A DNA stretch of 64,000 nucleotides from Clostridia bacterium (GCA_017552535.1 JAFZPV010000022.1:1-64000), one strand, 5' to 3'; shown: positions 51,450 through 60,589, counted from the first letter of the stretch. Program-made: numbers and translations. The notes: generated from the letters alone by a model not told the origin.

Positions 51450-52484
51450 CTACCGTTCCCCGCGGATGATTTCCAGTATCCGGTTGGCCGCGCCTTCGTC
51501 GGTGATCAGGCAGCTGTTTTTGTGGTGGCGGCTCACGGCCAGGATGGCCTCCGCCTTGTGGCTGCCCGCGGCCACCGCGATGACGTTGGGGATGCGGGAG
51601 AAGCTGTCCTCCGGCAGTCCCAGGCCGGAGGCCGAGGCCAGAAGCCGCCCGCTTATGTCGAAACAGTGGCCCAGCGCCTCCGCCACCGCGCCCTTGCGCA
51701 CCAGGTCGCTGATGGCGCTTTCGCTCATCAGGCGGTTGCGGGCCATTTCGTCAGCACGGGCGATGCCGTACAGAAGCACGTCCGCCCGCTTGATCTCCTC
51801 CAGGGGCTCGCGGATCTCGTCCAGCTTGATCAGCTCCTTGAGGGCGCTTTGAGGCAGGTTGTCGGGCAGGTACAAAGGCTTGTGCCTGCCGCCCAGGCGC
51901 TCGGCGATGAGCTCCGCCAGGGTGTTGGCCTGAGTCTCCGCCGAACGGCCGAGGCCGCCTCTGGCCGGCAGCACGGTCACGCTGATGTCCGCGCCCCTGG
52001 GGATGTGCGTCGCCACGGAATGCACGGTGGTGCCGCCGTTCACCGCCAGGATCTGGCCGGGCTCCAAAAGCTTTCTTAACCTCGCGCCGGCCACGCGGCC
52101 CACTTCGTTGAGCACTTCCGGGTCCGTGTCCGCGTCGCCGGGCACGATGCACACGCGCCCGATGCGCAGCAGCTTCTGCAGCTGGGTCTCCAGGGAATTC
52201 AGGCCCGTGCGGCTGCGCACCAGCTCCCGCACGGAATCCAGTATCTCGTAGGCGCGGCCTGCCAGGGCCATGCCCGCAGGGGAAACGTCGATCAGCCCAT
52301 CCTCGCGCAAAAGGTCCGTCAGCATACGCGCCTCGCGCTCGGGTATGCCCATGCGCTGCGCCAGGGCGCGCCGCCCCACGGGCTGCAGTATGCTGATGCG
52401 CTCCAGTATCATTGCCCGCGACACCAGCGCTTCCATCAGATCGGGCGCGAGCACCGCCATCAGACCAAAGGTATTCGTATCCAT
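51450..52484 (-). CDS. cggR: CggR-type central glycolytic genes regulator (SorC family)
   Basis: A 344-residue DNA-binding repressor. N-terminal winged helix region ~15-80 (LVSRAMILERISILQPVGRR, IPEREARMLTDLLREDGLI) and a sugar-phosphate isomerase-like effector domain from ~95 (LAVNGGTTVHSVA, and ILAVSRHHKNSCLITDEGAA). In Bacillus, CggR controls gapA-pgk-tpiA-pgm-eno in response to fructose bisphosphate. Here gap and eno are absent from the group, which is cggR-pgk-tpiA-gpmI. RBS AAAGGAGG. The 273-base gap to the divergent gene at 52759 must hold both promoters; no single pair is convincing. Confidence 0.9.
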   Translation of the reverse strand: MDTNTFGLMAVLAPDLMEALVSRAMILERISILQPVGRRALAQRMGIPEREARMLTDLLREDGLIDVSPAGMALAGRAYEILDSVRELVRSRTGLNSLETQLQKLLRIGRVCIVPGDADTDPEVLNEVGRVAGARLRKLLEPGQILAVNGGTTVHSVATHIPRGADISVTVLPARGGLGRSAETQANTLAELIAERLGGRHKPLYLPDNLPQSALKELIKLDEIREPLEEIKRADVLLYGIARADEMARNRLMSESAISDLVRKGAVAEALGHCFDISGRLLASASGLGLPEDSFSRIPNVIAVAAGSHKAEAILAVSRHHKNSCLITDEGAANRILEIIRGER

Positions 52485-52758
52485 GTCTGCGCCCTCCTTT
52501 GTATTATTGGGACGTAAACAGTCCCGCAAGCCGGAATCCATCCAGCGCAGAGTATACACGCTGGCGGCGCTTCTGTCCAGTGATTTGTGTTAAATTACGC
52601 CGGAATACAGCCTAAAACGCACGAAAACATCGGTTTTTGCATATATATCGCGTCCTGTAAAATAAATTCGTTCCGGCCCCTACTCAGGCGGGAAATTTTG
52701 TGGTATCATGGAAGAAGTGAAATCCGAAACCGCACTTTGACCCGGGAGGCATTTTCCC

Positions 52759-54441
52759 ATGAATGATCTGGATCATTACCGCTATCTTGCCCTGGCCGCG
52801 GATCAGTCCGCGGAGGCGCTTCTGAAACTGCAGCGCCTGGAGGAGGGCGATCCCCTGCGCGGCAGCGTGGAGGTGCCCGCCCGGGGCTACGATTGCGCCA
52901 GCACGGGGGCCGGGGTGGCCCGCGAGCTGATCGTGGCCTACTACCTGCCCGGAGGACGCTACTGGCACCAGGCCGAGCTGCTTTCGCGGGCGGAGCTGGG
53001 CATACGCTACACCCTTTCGCAGGAGAAGGACGACGGCACATACGACCTGCTGGAGACCAACTTCCACGACGGGGCGCAGACCTCCTTCATCGTGCAGATC
53101 ATCGGACCCGCGGTGCTCCTGATGCGCAAAATGATGGGGGACAGCGCGGAAGAAAAGAGCCTGTTTTCCCTGCTTATGCACTTTATGAACCGGGCGGCGG
53201 ACGGCATCGTGGCGGGCGGCTTTCACACGCCCAACCACCGCTGGGTGCTTTCGGCGGCGCTGGGCATGTGCTGGGAGCTCACCGGGCGTCAGGACTGCCT
53301 GGACAAGATGAACGCCCTTCTGAACGAGGGCATAGACTGCGACGAAGAGGGCGAATACACCGAGCGCTCTTCCGGCGTGTACAACATCGTTTGCGACCGG
53401 GCCTTCATCACCATGGCCGAGACGCTGGGCATGACGGACAAGCTGGAATACGTCAGGCGCAACCTGAACATGGTGACCCGGTACTTTGAGCCGGACCTCA
53501 CGGTGAACACCATGAATTCCGTCCGGCAGGACGCGGGCACCTCCCCGGACTGGCGCATCTATTACGGCTTGTACCTGTACATGGCCCTCAGGACCGGAGA
53601 CAAAGTGTACCGCTGGATCGCTGACAAGATGCTGGAGCAGAGCCTGGGCGGCGTGAGCTGGGCGGGCCGGCAGTCCGGGCACGGCAATATACTGGGCTTC
53701 GAATACTTTCCCTTCCTGCTGATGGAGGGCGGCTGGAAAGCCTGGGACCGGAACGATGTGTGCGCGCCGGACTTCCGGTTTGAAAAGCACTTCGTCCACA
53801 GCGGCATCGTGCGGCTGCGCCGGGACGATTTTTCCATGACGCTGATGGAAAACAGCCCGGTGTTCGCCCGCCTGCAGTATAAAAACCATGCAGCCTCCCT
53901 GCGGCTGGCAGGCACCTTCTATGCCCAGGGGCAGTTCGCCGCGGAGACGATAGAAAAGACCGAAGTCGGTTATCGCCTCACTTACCGGCGGCGCTGGGGC
54001 TACAAAAGCCCGCTGCCGGAGAGGCAGGCCACTTCCGAGTGGCGCAAAATGGATCACTCCAGGCGCGCGGACGTGATGATGCAGGACTTTGTGTTCGACG
54101 TGGAGGTGACTCCCCTGGAAAGCGGCGCGTCCCTGCGGGTGCGCACCCGGGGCGTGGAGAGCGTGCTCATCAAATTCGAGATTCTGCTGGAGCCCGGCGC
54201 GAACTACATCACCGACGACGTGTTCCTGCGCTCGCGCCCCGGGGATTACCTGCTGCAAAAGTGCGCTTCGGCGGTCTACCAGTACGACGACCGCACGAGG
54301 CTGTGCATCCGGGGCGGCTGCTTCAAACAGTCCTACGCCCGAAACATGCGGGGCAGCGTGCCGGGGGACGACAAGAGCTTTTTCGTGGCCATGACGGCGG
54401 ATACGCCCATGGACCAGACCTTTGAACTCACGTTTTCGTAA
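52759..54441 (+). CDS. Helical toroid/beta-sandwich protein next to GH105
   Basis: A 560-residue soluble protein. The first ~340 residues are helical with repeated aromatic patches (ADGIVAGGFHTPNHRWVLSA, ERSSGVYNIVCDRAFITMAE, FEYFPFLLMEGGWKAWDRND), like an (alpha/alpha) toroid. From ~345 a beta-rich part follows (FSMTLMENSPVFARLQYKN). The combination recalls heparinase II/III-type lyases or unknown glycosidases, not a match I can name. Conserved His and Arg in HTPNHRW and RSSGVYN could be catalytic. GH105 follows 20 bases later, so both may act on the same uronate-containing sugar. Confidence 0.7.
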   Translation: MNDLDHYRYLALAADQSAEALLKLQRLEEGDPLRGSVEVPARGYDCASTGAGVARELIVAYYLPGGRYWHQAELLSRAELGIRYTLSQEKDDGTYDLLETNFHDGAQTSFIVQIIGPAVLLMRKMMGDSAEEKSLFSLLMHFMNRAADGIVAGGFHTPNHRWVLSAALGMCWELTGRQDCLDKMNALLNEGIDCDEEGEYTERSSGVYNIVCDRAFITMAETLGMTDKLEYVRRNLNMVTRYFEPDLTVNTMNSVRQDAGTSPDWRIYYGLYLYMALRTGDKVYRWIADKMLEQSLGGVSWAGRQSGHGNILGFEYFPFLLMEGGWKAWDRNDVCAPDFRFEKHFVHSGIVRLRRDDFSMTLMENSPVFARLQYKNHAASLRLAGTFYAQGQFAAETIEKTEVGYRLTYRRRWGYKSPLPERQATSEWRKMDHSRRADVMMQDFVFDVEVTPLESGASLRVRTRGVESVLIKFEILLEPGANYITDDVFLRSRPGDYLLQKCASAVYQYDDRTRLCIRGGCFKQSYARNMRGSVPGDDKSFFVAMTADTPMDQTFELTFS

Positions 54442-54461
54442 GTGCGGAAAGGGGAAAACAA

Positions 54462-55523
54462 ATGGAGATCACGCGGGAGGAGCTTCGCCTCCAGATGCAG
54501 AAGATCATAGGCGGCATCGTATCCACCGACAACCGGGACGCCTTCACCAACCGGGACGGCAAGCATTTTATGGACGAATGGGACTGGTTCCAGGGCGTGG
54601 CGCTGTTCGGCCTGTACCAGTATTACCGGGACGAAAAGGACCCGAAGGTGCTGGATTACCTGATCGCCTGGTTCGACAGGCGCATTGCCCTGGGCCTGCC
54701 CGGGCAGAACATCAACAGCACTTGTCCCATGCTCACCCTGTCTTACCTTTATGAGGAGACCGGGCGAAAGGATTACCTGGAGCTGTGCTGCCGGTGGGCG
54801 GAGTACGCCGTGAACAAGCTGCCCCGCACGGAAGAGGGCGGCTTTCAGCATGTGACCATAGACTCGGACAACTATATGCAGCTGTGGGACGACACCCTGT
54901 ACATGACCGTGCTGTTCGTGGCGCGCATGGGCACGCTGCTGGGCCGGGAGGACTACGTGCAGGAGAGCGTGCGGCAGTTCCTTGTGCACATCAAATACCT
55001 GACCGACACGAAGACCGGCCTTCTGTTTCACGGCTTCAATTTTGATGGGCGGCACCACTTCGCCGGGGCGCTGTGGGGCAGGGGAAACGCCTGGTTCACG
55101 GCGGGCCTCGTGGACTATCTGGACATCGTCCGCATCCCCGAAGGCGTGCGCATGTTCCTTTTGTCCACGCTTGAGACCCAGGCGAAAGCGCTTCTTTCCT
55201 GCCAGGCGCCGGAAGGCATGTGGCATACGCTGCTGGACGAAGAAACGTCCTACCTCGAGGCTTCGGCCACCGCGGGCTTTTCCTACGGCCTGCTCAAGGC
55301 GGCCAGAAAAGGCTACCTGCCGGAAAAATTCGGAGACGCCGGCATGAAGGGACTTCAGGCGATTTTGGGCCTGATCGACGAAAAGGGCATACTGCACGGC
55401 GTATCCGCCGGCACCTGCCTGAGCGATTCCAAGGATTATTACCGTTCCATCCGCCTGGACGCCCAGCCCTACGGCCAGAGCATGGCGCTGCTGCTGATGA
55501 CGGAGGCGATGAAAAAAGTCTGA
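54462..55523 (+). CDS. Unsaturated rhamnogalacturonyl hydrolase-like (GH105/GH88)
   Basis: A 353-residue (alpha/alpha)6 enzyme without signal peptide. DEWDWFQGVALFGLYQYY, LWDDTLYMTVLFVARMG with the catalytic Asp pair, and GALWGRGNAWFTAGLVDYL are hallmarks of YteR/YesR. Such enzymes remove the unsaturated uronic residue left by pectate or rhamnogalacturonan lyases. The absence of a signal peptide fits cytoplasmic end-processing of imported oligosaccharides. RBS GGAAAGGGG. It forms a pair with the 52759 protein. Confidence 0.9.
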   Translation: MEITREELRLQMQKIIGGIVSTDNRDAFTNRDGKHFMDEWDWFQGVALFGLYQYYRDEKDPKVLDYLIAWFDRRIALGLPGQNINSTCPMLTLSYLYEETGRKDYLELCCRWAEYAVNKLPRTEEGGFQHVTIDSDNYMQLWDDTLYMTVLFVARMGTLLGREDYVQESVRQFLVHIKYLTDTKTGLLFHGFNFDGRHHFAGALWGRGNAWFTAGLVDYLDIVRIPEGVRMFLLSTLETQAKALLSCQAPEGMWHTLLDEETSYLEASATAGFSYGLLKAARKGYLPEKFGDAGMKGLQAILGLIDEKGILHGVSAGTCLSDSKDYYRSIRLDAQPYGQSMALLLMTEAMKKV

Positions 55524-55648
55524 CAGACTGTCGCTTGAAATGAAATGGGATATCATTTCAAGCGGTTGAGTTTTGGTACGTTTGATCGTTCGTTTTCCGA
55601 AACGTCTGATGAATTCTGTCTTCAGCAACAGCGGCTCTTGCGCGCTTT

Positions 55649-55685
55649 GAAAAACACCGGGAAAGGCAGCTGCCTTTCCCGGTGT
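55649..55685 (-). terminator. Terminator of the tadA gene, 32-base perfect palindrome
   Basis: A perfect 32-base inverted repeat (55654-55685) with no unpaired loop is followed on the minus strand by TTTTTCAAA. It probably also slows read-through from GH105. Confidence 0.8.
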
Positions 55686-55698
55686 CGCAGTACTGAGG

Positions 55699-56181
55699 TT
55701 ATTTTCGCATTCTGTCAAAGCCCTTTTCCAGGATGGCCTCGCAGTCCTCTTTCATCAAGCCGCCGTCGGCGGGGCTGAAGGAGGGAAAGGCGGGGTCCTC
55801 GGTGAGACGGTACACGCTGCCGCAGCAGCCGTACTGCGCGTCGGACGCGCCGTAGATCACGCGGCTCACGCCGCTCAGCGCCAGCGCGCCCGCACACATG
55901 GGGCAGGGCTCCAGCGTGACGTACACCGTTGTGCCGCGCAGGGCGTGCCGGTTCACGCTCTTCAGCGCCAGCATTTCCGCGTGGGCTGTAAAGTCCTTCG
56001 TTTTTTCGCACAGGTTGTGGGTCCTTGCGAGGGGAGGCGGCAGCTGGCCGGACGAAACGTCTTTTATGCCGGAGGGCGCGATCACGCAGCCCACGGGGAT
56101 CTCGCCCTCGGAAAACGCAGTATGCGCCTCGTCCAGGGCGAGGCGCATATAGGCGGCGTCGGTTTGGGTGAAGCGCGTCAC
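55699..56181 (-). CDS. tadA: tRNA adenosine deaminase TadA-like
   Basis: A 160-residue zinc deaminase that makes inosine at tRNA position 34. The zinc and catalytic motifs are HAEMLAL and EPCPMCAGALALSGVSRVIYG. GEIPVGCVI near residue 30 is typical, and the loop after it (SGIKDVSSGQLPPPLA) is a few residues longer than usual. It ends with YRLTEDPAFPSFSP, more like TadA relatives than cytosine deaminase. It overlaps the preceding sugar-isomerase stop by 4 bases. Confidence 0.85.
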   Translation of the reverse strand: MTRFTQTDAAYMRLALDEAHTAFSEGEIPVGCVIAPSGIKDVSSGQLPPPLARTHNLCEKTKDFTAHAEMLALKSVNRHALRGTTVYVTLEPCPMCAGALALSGVSRVIYGASDAQYGCCGSVYRLTEDPAFPSFSPADGGLMKEDCEAILEKGFDRMRK

Positions 56182-56963
56182 AGCGTAAAGCCCATGCGCC
56201 TGAGATTTTCGGCGGAGGTCTTCATCTCGCCCAGGGGATCGGGCTTGTCGTTGGCGTTGTCCTGCTCCACTTCGGCAAACTGAACGCCGGTCTCCTCGCA
56301 GGCCTTGCCCACTTCGTCCCAGTCGATGTTGCCGGAGCCCACGGGCACCATGGTGCAGTGGGGGTTGAAGCCGTTCACGCCCGCCATGTCCTTAAAGTGC
56401 GCCACGTCCATGCGGCCGTTCACCTTGCGTATCCACTTCACGGGGTTCGCGCCGCCGGCCTGCACCCAGTAGGTGTCCAGCTCGAACTGCACGTTGCCGC
56501 CGAAATTGTCGAACAGCACGTCCATGCCCAGCGTCCCGTCGTAGCGGGTGAACTCGAAGGCGTGGTTGTGGTATACGAACACGATGCCGTGATCCTTCAG
56601 CTTTTTGCCGATCTCGTTGGCCTTGAGGGCAAAGCGCTTGAAGCCCTCAGCGTCCTCATGGTACTCGGCGGGCATCGCGCCCAGGCCCGCGTATCTGCAG
56701 TTCCAGGCGTGGTGGCGGGCCACCAGCTCGTCGAAGTTTTCTTCAAAGTCCTTCAGGGAGTTGTGCGTCACTACGCACTTCAGCCCGTGCTCCTGAAGCT
56801 TGTCGGCGTAGAACTGATAGGGAATCTTTGTGTTCTGGCCGCTGAGCTGGCAGGTGGTGTAGCCCATGGCGCGGATGGCCTTGAAGGTGGCGTCGATGTA
56901 GGGCTCGCTCTGCATGAACTTGCGGATGGAGTACAGCTGCGCGCCGACCACGAAGTTTTTCAT
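56178..56963 (-). CDS. Sugar phosphate isomerase/epimerase-like TIM barrel
   Basis: A 261-residue barrel of the IolE/xylose isomerase-like group. VVGAQLYSIRKFM starts it, IVFVYHNHAFEF holds metal ligands (His), VQFELDTYWVQAGG the metal Glu/Asp, and VAHFKDMAG another His. C-terminal WDEVGKACEETGVQFAEVE is usual. The substrate is likely a keto-sugar. RBS GGGAGG. A C9 run lies ~40 bases upstream of the start. Confidence 0.85.
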   Translation of the reverse strand: MKNFVVGAQLYSIRKFMQSEPYIDATFKAIRAMGYTTCQLSGQNTKIPYQFYADKLQEHGLKCVVTHNSLKDFEENFDELVARHHAWNCRYAGLGAMPAEYHEDAEGFKRFALKANEIGKKLKDHGIVFVYHNHAFEFTRYDGTLGMDVLFDNFGGNVQFELDTYWVQAGGANPVKWIRKVNGRMDVAHFKDMAGVNGFNPHCTMVPVGSGNIDWDEVGKACEETGVQFAEVEQDNANDKPDPLGEMKTSAENLRRMGFTL

Positions 56964-57000
56964 GATGATACCTCCCGAATGATGTCAGTGTTTTTCGCCG

Positions 57001-57009
57001 CCCCCCCCC
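57001..57009. other. Homopolymeric C9 (G9 on the minus strand) tract
   Basis: Nine consecutive C upstream of the minus-strand start at 56963. In this place a change in length would alter promoter spacing or leader; it is also error-prone in sequencing. Confidence 0.6.
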
Positions 57010-57044
57010 TGTCTTTTTTCTGCGCGGAGGCGGACAGAGACCGG

Positions 57045-57067
57045 AAAAAACGACGGGCAGTACCCGC
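57045..57067 (-). terminator. Probable terminator of yajC
   Basis: On the minus strand GCGGGTACTGCCCGT forms a short stem and is followed by CGTTTTTT. Confidence 0.55.
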
Positions 57068-57103
57068 TCTGTGCGGGCCTGCCTGTATCATTGGAAACAG
57101 GGA

Positions 57104-57481
57104 TCAGACCTCGGGGGTCGCGTCGTTCTCCAGCGGGGCGTCCTCCACGGACTTGATGGCCCAGCGGGCCATGTTCATCACGGTCTTCTGGTTGCCCACA
57201 GTGATGATCACCTGGTCGTCCTTCACGCCCGTCACGGTGCCGTAGATGCCGCCGATGGTCAGCACGCGGTCGCCTACCTTGAGGGCGTCCAGCATGGCCT
57301 TCACGGCCTTTTCTTTCTTTTTCTGGGGGCGGATCATGAGGAAGTACATCACCGCGAACATGATCACCAGGAAGCCAATCGAGAAGATGCTGGAACCGAC
57401 CATCGAGGTAGCGGTGCCTTCCGTACCGGTGCTGCTGGCAGCGGTCTCCAGGAGCAGATCGAGAGAAAACAGCTTATCCAT
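57104..57481 (-). CDS. yajC: Preprotein translocase subunit YajC
   Basis: A 125-residue membrane protein that associates with SecDF. One helix (FSIGFLVIMFAVMYFLMIRP) is followed at once by QKKKEKAVKAMLDALKVGDR, VLTIGGIYGTV and DDQVIITVG, all family landmarks. ATG 57481 has AAAGGAG ten bases upstream. secD/secF are not in the window. Confidence 0.95.
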   Translation of the reverse strand: MDKLFSLDLLLETAASSTGTEGTATSMVGSSIFSIGFLVIMFAVMYFLMIRPQKKKEKAVKAMLDALKVGDRVLTIGGIYGTVTGVKDDQVIITVGNQKTVMNMARWAIKSVEDAPLENDATPEV

Positions 57482-57579
57482 GAACAATGAACTCCTTTAA
57501 TAAGATGATTTCATTATAAACCAAGCCCGCATACATAACAACCGCGCAAACGGGGGCTGCGCGTTAACTTTAAGTAATG

Positions 57580-58593
57580 TCAGGCTCTGTAGCCGCGGGG
57601 GTTTTTGCTCTGCCAGTTCCAGCCGTCGCGGCACATGTCCTCGATGGTGCGCGTGGCTTTCCAGCCCAGGAGCCTTTCCGCCTTGGAGGGATCGGAATAG
57701 TTTTCGTCCAGGTCGCCGGGGCGGCGGGGGCCTATGACGTAATTGATCTTCACGCCGTTGGCTTTTTCGAAGGCCTTCACGATGTCCAGCACGCTGTAGC
57801 CCGTGCCGGTGCCCAGGTTGATGGCCTCGCAGCCCGTGCGCCCGCGGGCGAAGGAAACGGCTTTGGCGTGCCCTTCCGCCAGGTCGCACACGTGCAGATA
57901 GTCCCTTACGCCCGTGCCGTCGTGGGTCTTGTAATCGTTTCCGAACACGGTGAGGTGGTCGCGCAGGCCCACGGCGGTCTGGCAGATGTAAGGCATCAGG
58001 TTGTTGGGTATGCCGCTGGGGTCTTCGCCGATCATGCCGCTGGGATGCGCGCCCACGGGATTGAAGTAGCGCAGCAGCACGCAGCTCAGGGACGGATTCG
58101 CCTGGCAGGCGTCGCGGATGATCTGCTCGTTCATGAACTTCGTCCAGCCGTAGGGGTTGATGCAGCCCAGGCGCTCGTCCTCGGTGAGGGGGACGGTGTC
58201 TTCTTTATAATAGACGGTGGCCGAGGAGGAGAAGATGAGCCGGTTCACGCCCGCGGCCAGCATGGCATCCAGCAGGCTCAGGGTGCTGATCAGGTTGTTT
58301 TTGTAATATTTGAGGGGCTTTTCCACGCTCTCGCCCACGGCCTTGTGGCCCGCGAAGTGGATCACGCTCTCCACATTGTTTTCGCGCATGATCCTCTCCA
58401 CCAGATCCCGGTCGCACACGTCGCCTTCATAGACCTTGAATTCCTTTCCGGTGAGCTGCATCACGCGGCGCAGCGCTTCGGGGGAAGAGTTGTCGTAATT
58501 GTCGATCACCACCACGTCTTCGCCTTTTTCCAGAAGACACACGATGGTATGGGAACCGATGTAGCCCGCGCCTCCGGTAACCAGTATGCTCAT
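57580..58593 (-). CDS. galE: UDP-glucose/UDP-GlcNAc 4-epimerase
   Basis: A 337-residue extended SDR. NAD loop GGAGYIGSHT, SSSATVYY strand, and YGWTKFMNEQI with the catalytic Tyr/Lys. C-terminal RRPGDLDENYSDPSKAERLL is the usual GalE block. The start overlaps the kinase stop by 4 bases. Together with the kinase and nucleotidyltransferase it can route galactose, or N-acetylgalactosamine, to UDP-glucose/GlcNAc. Confidence 0.95.
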   Translation of the reverse strand: MSILVTGGAGYIGSHTIVCLLEKGEDVVVIDNYDNSSPEALRRVMQLTGKEFKVYEGDVCDRDLVERIMRENNVESVIHFAGHKAVGESVEKPLKYYKNNLISTLSLLDAMLAAGVNRLIFSSSATVYYKEDTVPLTEDERLGCINPYGWTKFMNEQIIRDACQANPSLSCVLLRYFNPVGAHPSGMIGEDPSGIPNNLMPYICQTAVGLRDHLTVFGNDYKTHDGTGVRDYLHVCDLAEGHAKAVSFARGRTGCEAINLGTGTGYSVLDIVKAFEKANGVKINYVIGPRRPGDLDENYSDPSKAERLLGWKATRTIEDMCRDGWNWQSKNPRGYRA

Positions 58594-59657
58594 AAGCCGG
58601 CCTCCTCACGGATGATATCGTTCAGTTCGTTCCATTTGTTCTCGCTGTCCGCCACGAGCTTCATCTGCGTGCGGCAGCGCACCAGGTTGTGCTGCGGATA
58701 ATCGGTGTGGAAGTACACGTCCCCGCACAGATAATCCGTCAGGAAGCGCGCGCCGCACTCGTAGGTCATGAGCTTTGCGCCCATGGGCAGCGTACGGATC
58801 TCCTTTTCGGAAAGGGACGCGCCGCATGCCCCCAGAAAGCCCCGGGCGAACGCCCGGTACAGCGCGGTGTCCACATAAATCAGGCTCACGTCAGGCTCGT
58901 CCTCTTTGCCGGTGGTGGCGCCGGAGCGGATGCAGTCGCCGAAATCGTTGCCCGCCAGGCCCGGCATCACGGTGTCCAGGTCGATCACGCAGCGGGGCTC
59001 CAGGGTGTCGGGGTCCAGGATCACGTTGTTTAATTTGGTGTCGTTGTGGGTGACGCGCGTTTTGAGCGCACCGGCGGCCTGCATGGAAAGCATGCTTCCG
59101 GCTTCGCCGCGACGCTCCATATAAAACTCGTACTCCGCCTTTGCTGTCTTGAGCCTTCCCAGGGGGTCCGCTTCCGCGGCCTCCTCAAGCTTTTTCAGGC
59201 GGTTTTCGGTATCGTGAAAACGGGGGATCGTTTCGCCAAGCACCGAGGCGTCAAAATCCGCCAGCGCGTTCTGGAAGCGCCCGAAGGCCGTGCCGCAGGT
59301 CTCGAGCTGGGCGGGGGTGAGCGCCTTTTCCAGGCACAGCCCGGGCACGTATTCATATGCGCGGAAGCAGCCCGCCTCGCAGCGCAGGTACTTTTCGCCG
59401 TCGTTTGTGCGCACGAAACGCAGGGACGAGCCGGGTTCCCGCCCGTTCAGGTAGGAGGTGACGGCGAAGATGTTGTTCATCAGCGTATCCACGTCGGTGA
59501 ACACCCGGTCGTTTATGCGCTGCAGCACATATTGGCTGCCGTCTTCGCACTGAACAAGGTATGTGGCGTTGATGTGGCCGTTTCCGAGCTTTTCCGCGCG
59601 GACGGGCGCGCTTATAAGCGCAAAGCGGGACGCGGCTGACAGGATCGCTTCGCTCAT
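58590..59657 (-). CDS. NahK-like sugar 1-kinase (aminoglycoside phosphotransferase fold)
   Basis: A 355-residue kinase-fold protein. EKLGNGHINATYLVQCEDG is the nucleotide loop, RVTHNDTKLNNVILDPD the catalytic loop with HND (Asp base), and CVIDLDTVMPG the metal DxD-like block. This layout matches N-acetylhexosamine 1-kinase of the bifidobacterial lacto-N-biose pathway and related choline/sugar kinases. It starts at 59657 within the end of the nucleotidyltransferase gene (ATGA) and runs into galE by 4 bases. The sugar acceptor is inferred from this grouping. Confidence 0.85.
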   Translation of the reverse strand: MSEAILSAASRFALISAPVRAEKLGNGHINATYLVQCEDGSQYVLQRINDRVFTDVDTLMNNIFAVTSYLNGREPGSSLRFVRTNDGEKYLRCEAGCFRAYEYVPGLCLEKALTPAQLETCGTAFGRFQNALADFDASVLGETIPRFHDTENRLKKLEEAAEADPLGRLKTAKAEYEFYMERRGEAGSMLSMQAAGALKTRVTHNDTKLNNVILDPDTLEPRCVIDLDTVMPGLAGNDFGDCIRSGATTGKEDEPDVSLIYVDTALYRAFARGFLGACGASLSEKEIRTLPMGAKLMTYECGARFLTDYLCGDVYFHTDYPQHNLVRCRTQMKLVADSENKWNELNDIIREEAGL

Positions 59658-60574
59658 TTCCACAGTTCCTCCGGATAGCGGCCCTGGGCGATCAGGCGCT
59701 TCACGCCCTCGCGCGTGGCGGGCAGATCGTCGATATAGGTCATGCCGAACCACTTTTCCTCCGTGGGCAGCACGGTGAAGGTGGCCCTGTTCTGCCTGAT
59801 CAGCGCCTGAGGCACGTCGGGCAGGTAAAATTCCTTTTTCAGAGGATCGAGAGGCATGCGGTTTTTGAGGAAGTCCTCAAAGCCTTCCCGCATGGCGCCG
59901 AAAACGGATCGGTTGAAGATCCAGAAGTTCATGGATACCTTCTTGCTGCCCGGCAGGGGCATAAAATCCGTGCCGTTTTCGGTATAGCGGGCGTTTTCGC
60001 CGTCGGCGAAGATCTTGGTGCGCTCGGTGATGGAGGTGAGACAGCCGTTTTCGTCCGTTTCGCACACGCCCCTGGCCACGGAGCCGTTGGGCGTCATGGT
60101 GTTGGAAAGGCGGTAGCCCACCATGGCGTGGGCGCTGTCCGCGTGGGGCGCGTCCAAAAACGCGGCGGCGGCGCGGAACGCGCTTTCGCCGTAAAAGTCG
60201 TCGGCGTTGATGCAGATAAAGCCGTCGGGCACCTCGCTTTCGGCGCACAGCGCCGCGTGGCCCGTGCCCCAGGGCTTTACCCGGCCTTCGGGCAGTTCAA
60301 AGCCCTTGGGCAGGCAGGATGAAAGCGTCTGATAGGCGTAAGCCACTTCCATAAACGGCTCCACGTTCGCGCCGATCAGGGCGTGAAACTGCTCTTGGCT
60401 CTCGGGCTTGATCACGAAGACCACCTTTTCAAAGCCCGTGCGCAGGGCGTCGTACACGGAATAATCGATGATGAGCCGTCCGTTGGCGTCCACGGGTGTG
60501 ATCTGCTTCTGTCCCGCGCCCGCGCCGAAGCGGCTGCCGAGGCCCGCCGCCATGATGACAATCGTTTTCTTCAT
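59654..60574 (-). CDS. Sugar-1-phosphate nucleotidyltransferase
   Basis: A 306-residue nucleotidyltransferase. IMAAGLGSRFGAGAGQKQIT is the nucleotide loop (GLGSRFG), GTGHAALCAES and GFICINADDFYG with the metal Asp follow. The C-terminal EEKWFGMTYIDDLPATREGV resembles UTP- or GTP-dependent sugar-1-phosphate uridylyltransferases with a short C-domain. It is the first gene of the nucleotidyltransferase-kinase-galE trio. It would load the sugar-1-phosphate made by the kinase. Confidence 0.85.
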   Translation of the reverse strand: MKKTIVIMAAGLGSRFGAGAGQKQITPVDANGRLIIDYSVYDALRTGFEKVVFVIKPESQEQFHALIGANVEPFMEVAYAYQTLSSCLPKGFELPEGRVKPWGTGHAALCAESEVPDGFICINADDFYGESAFRAAAAFLDAPHADSAHAMVGYRLSNTMTPNGSVARGVCETDENGCLTSITERTKIFADGENARYTENGTDFMPLPGSKKVSMNFWIFNRSVFGAMREGFEDFLKNRMPLDPLKKEFYLPDVPQALIRQNRATFTVLPTEEKWFGMTYIDDLPATREGVKRLIAQGRYPEELWK

Positions 60575-60589
60575 TTTATCAGCACTCCG

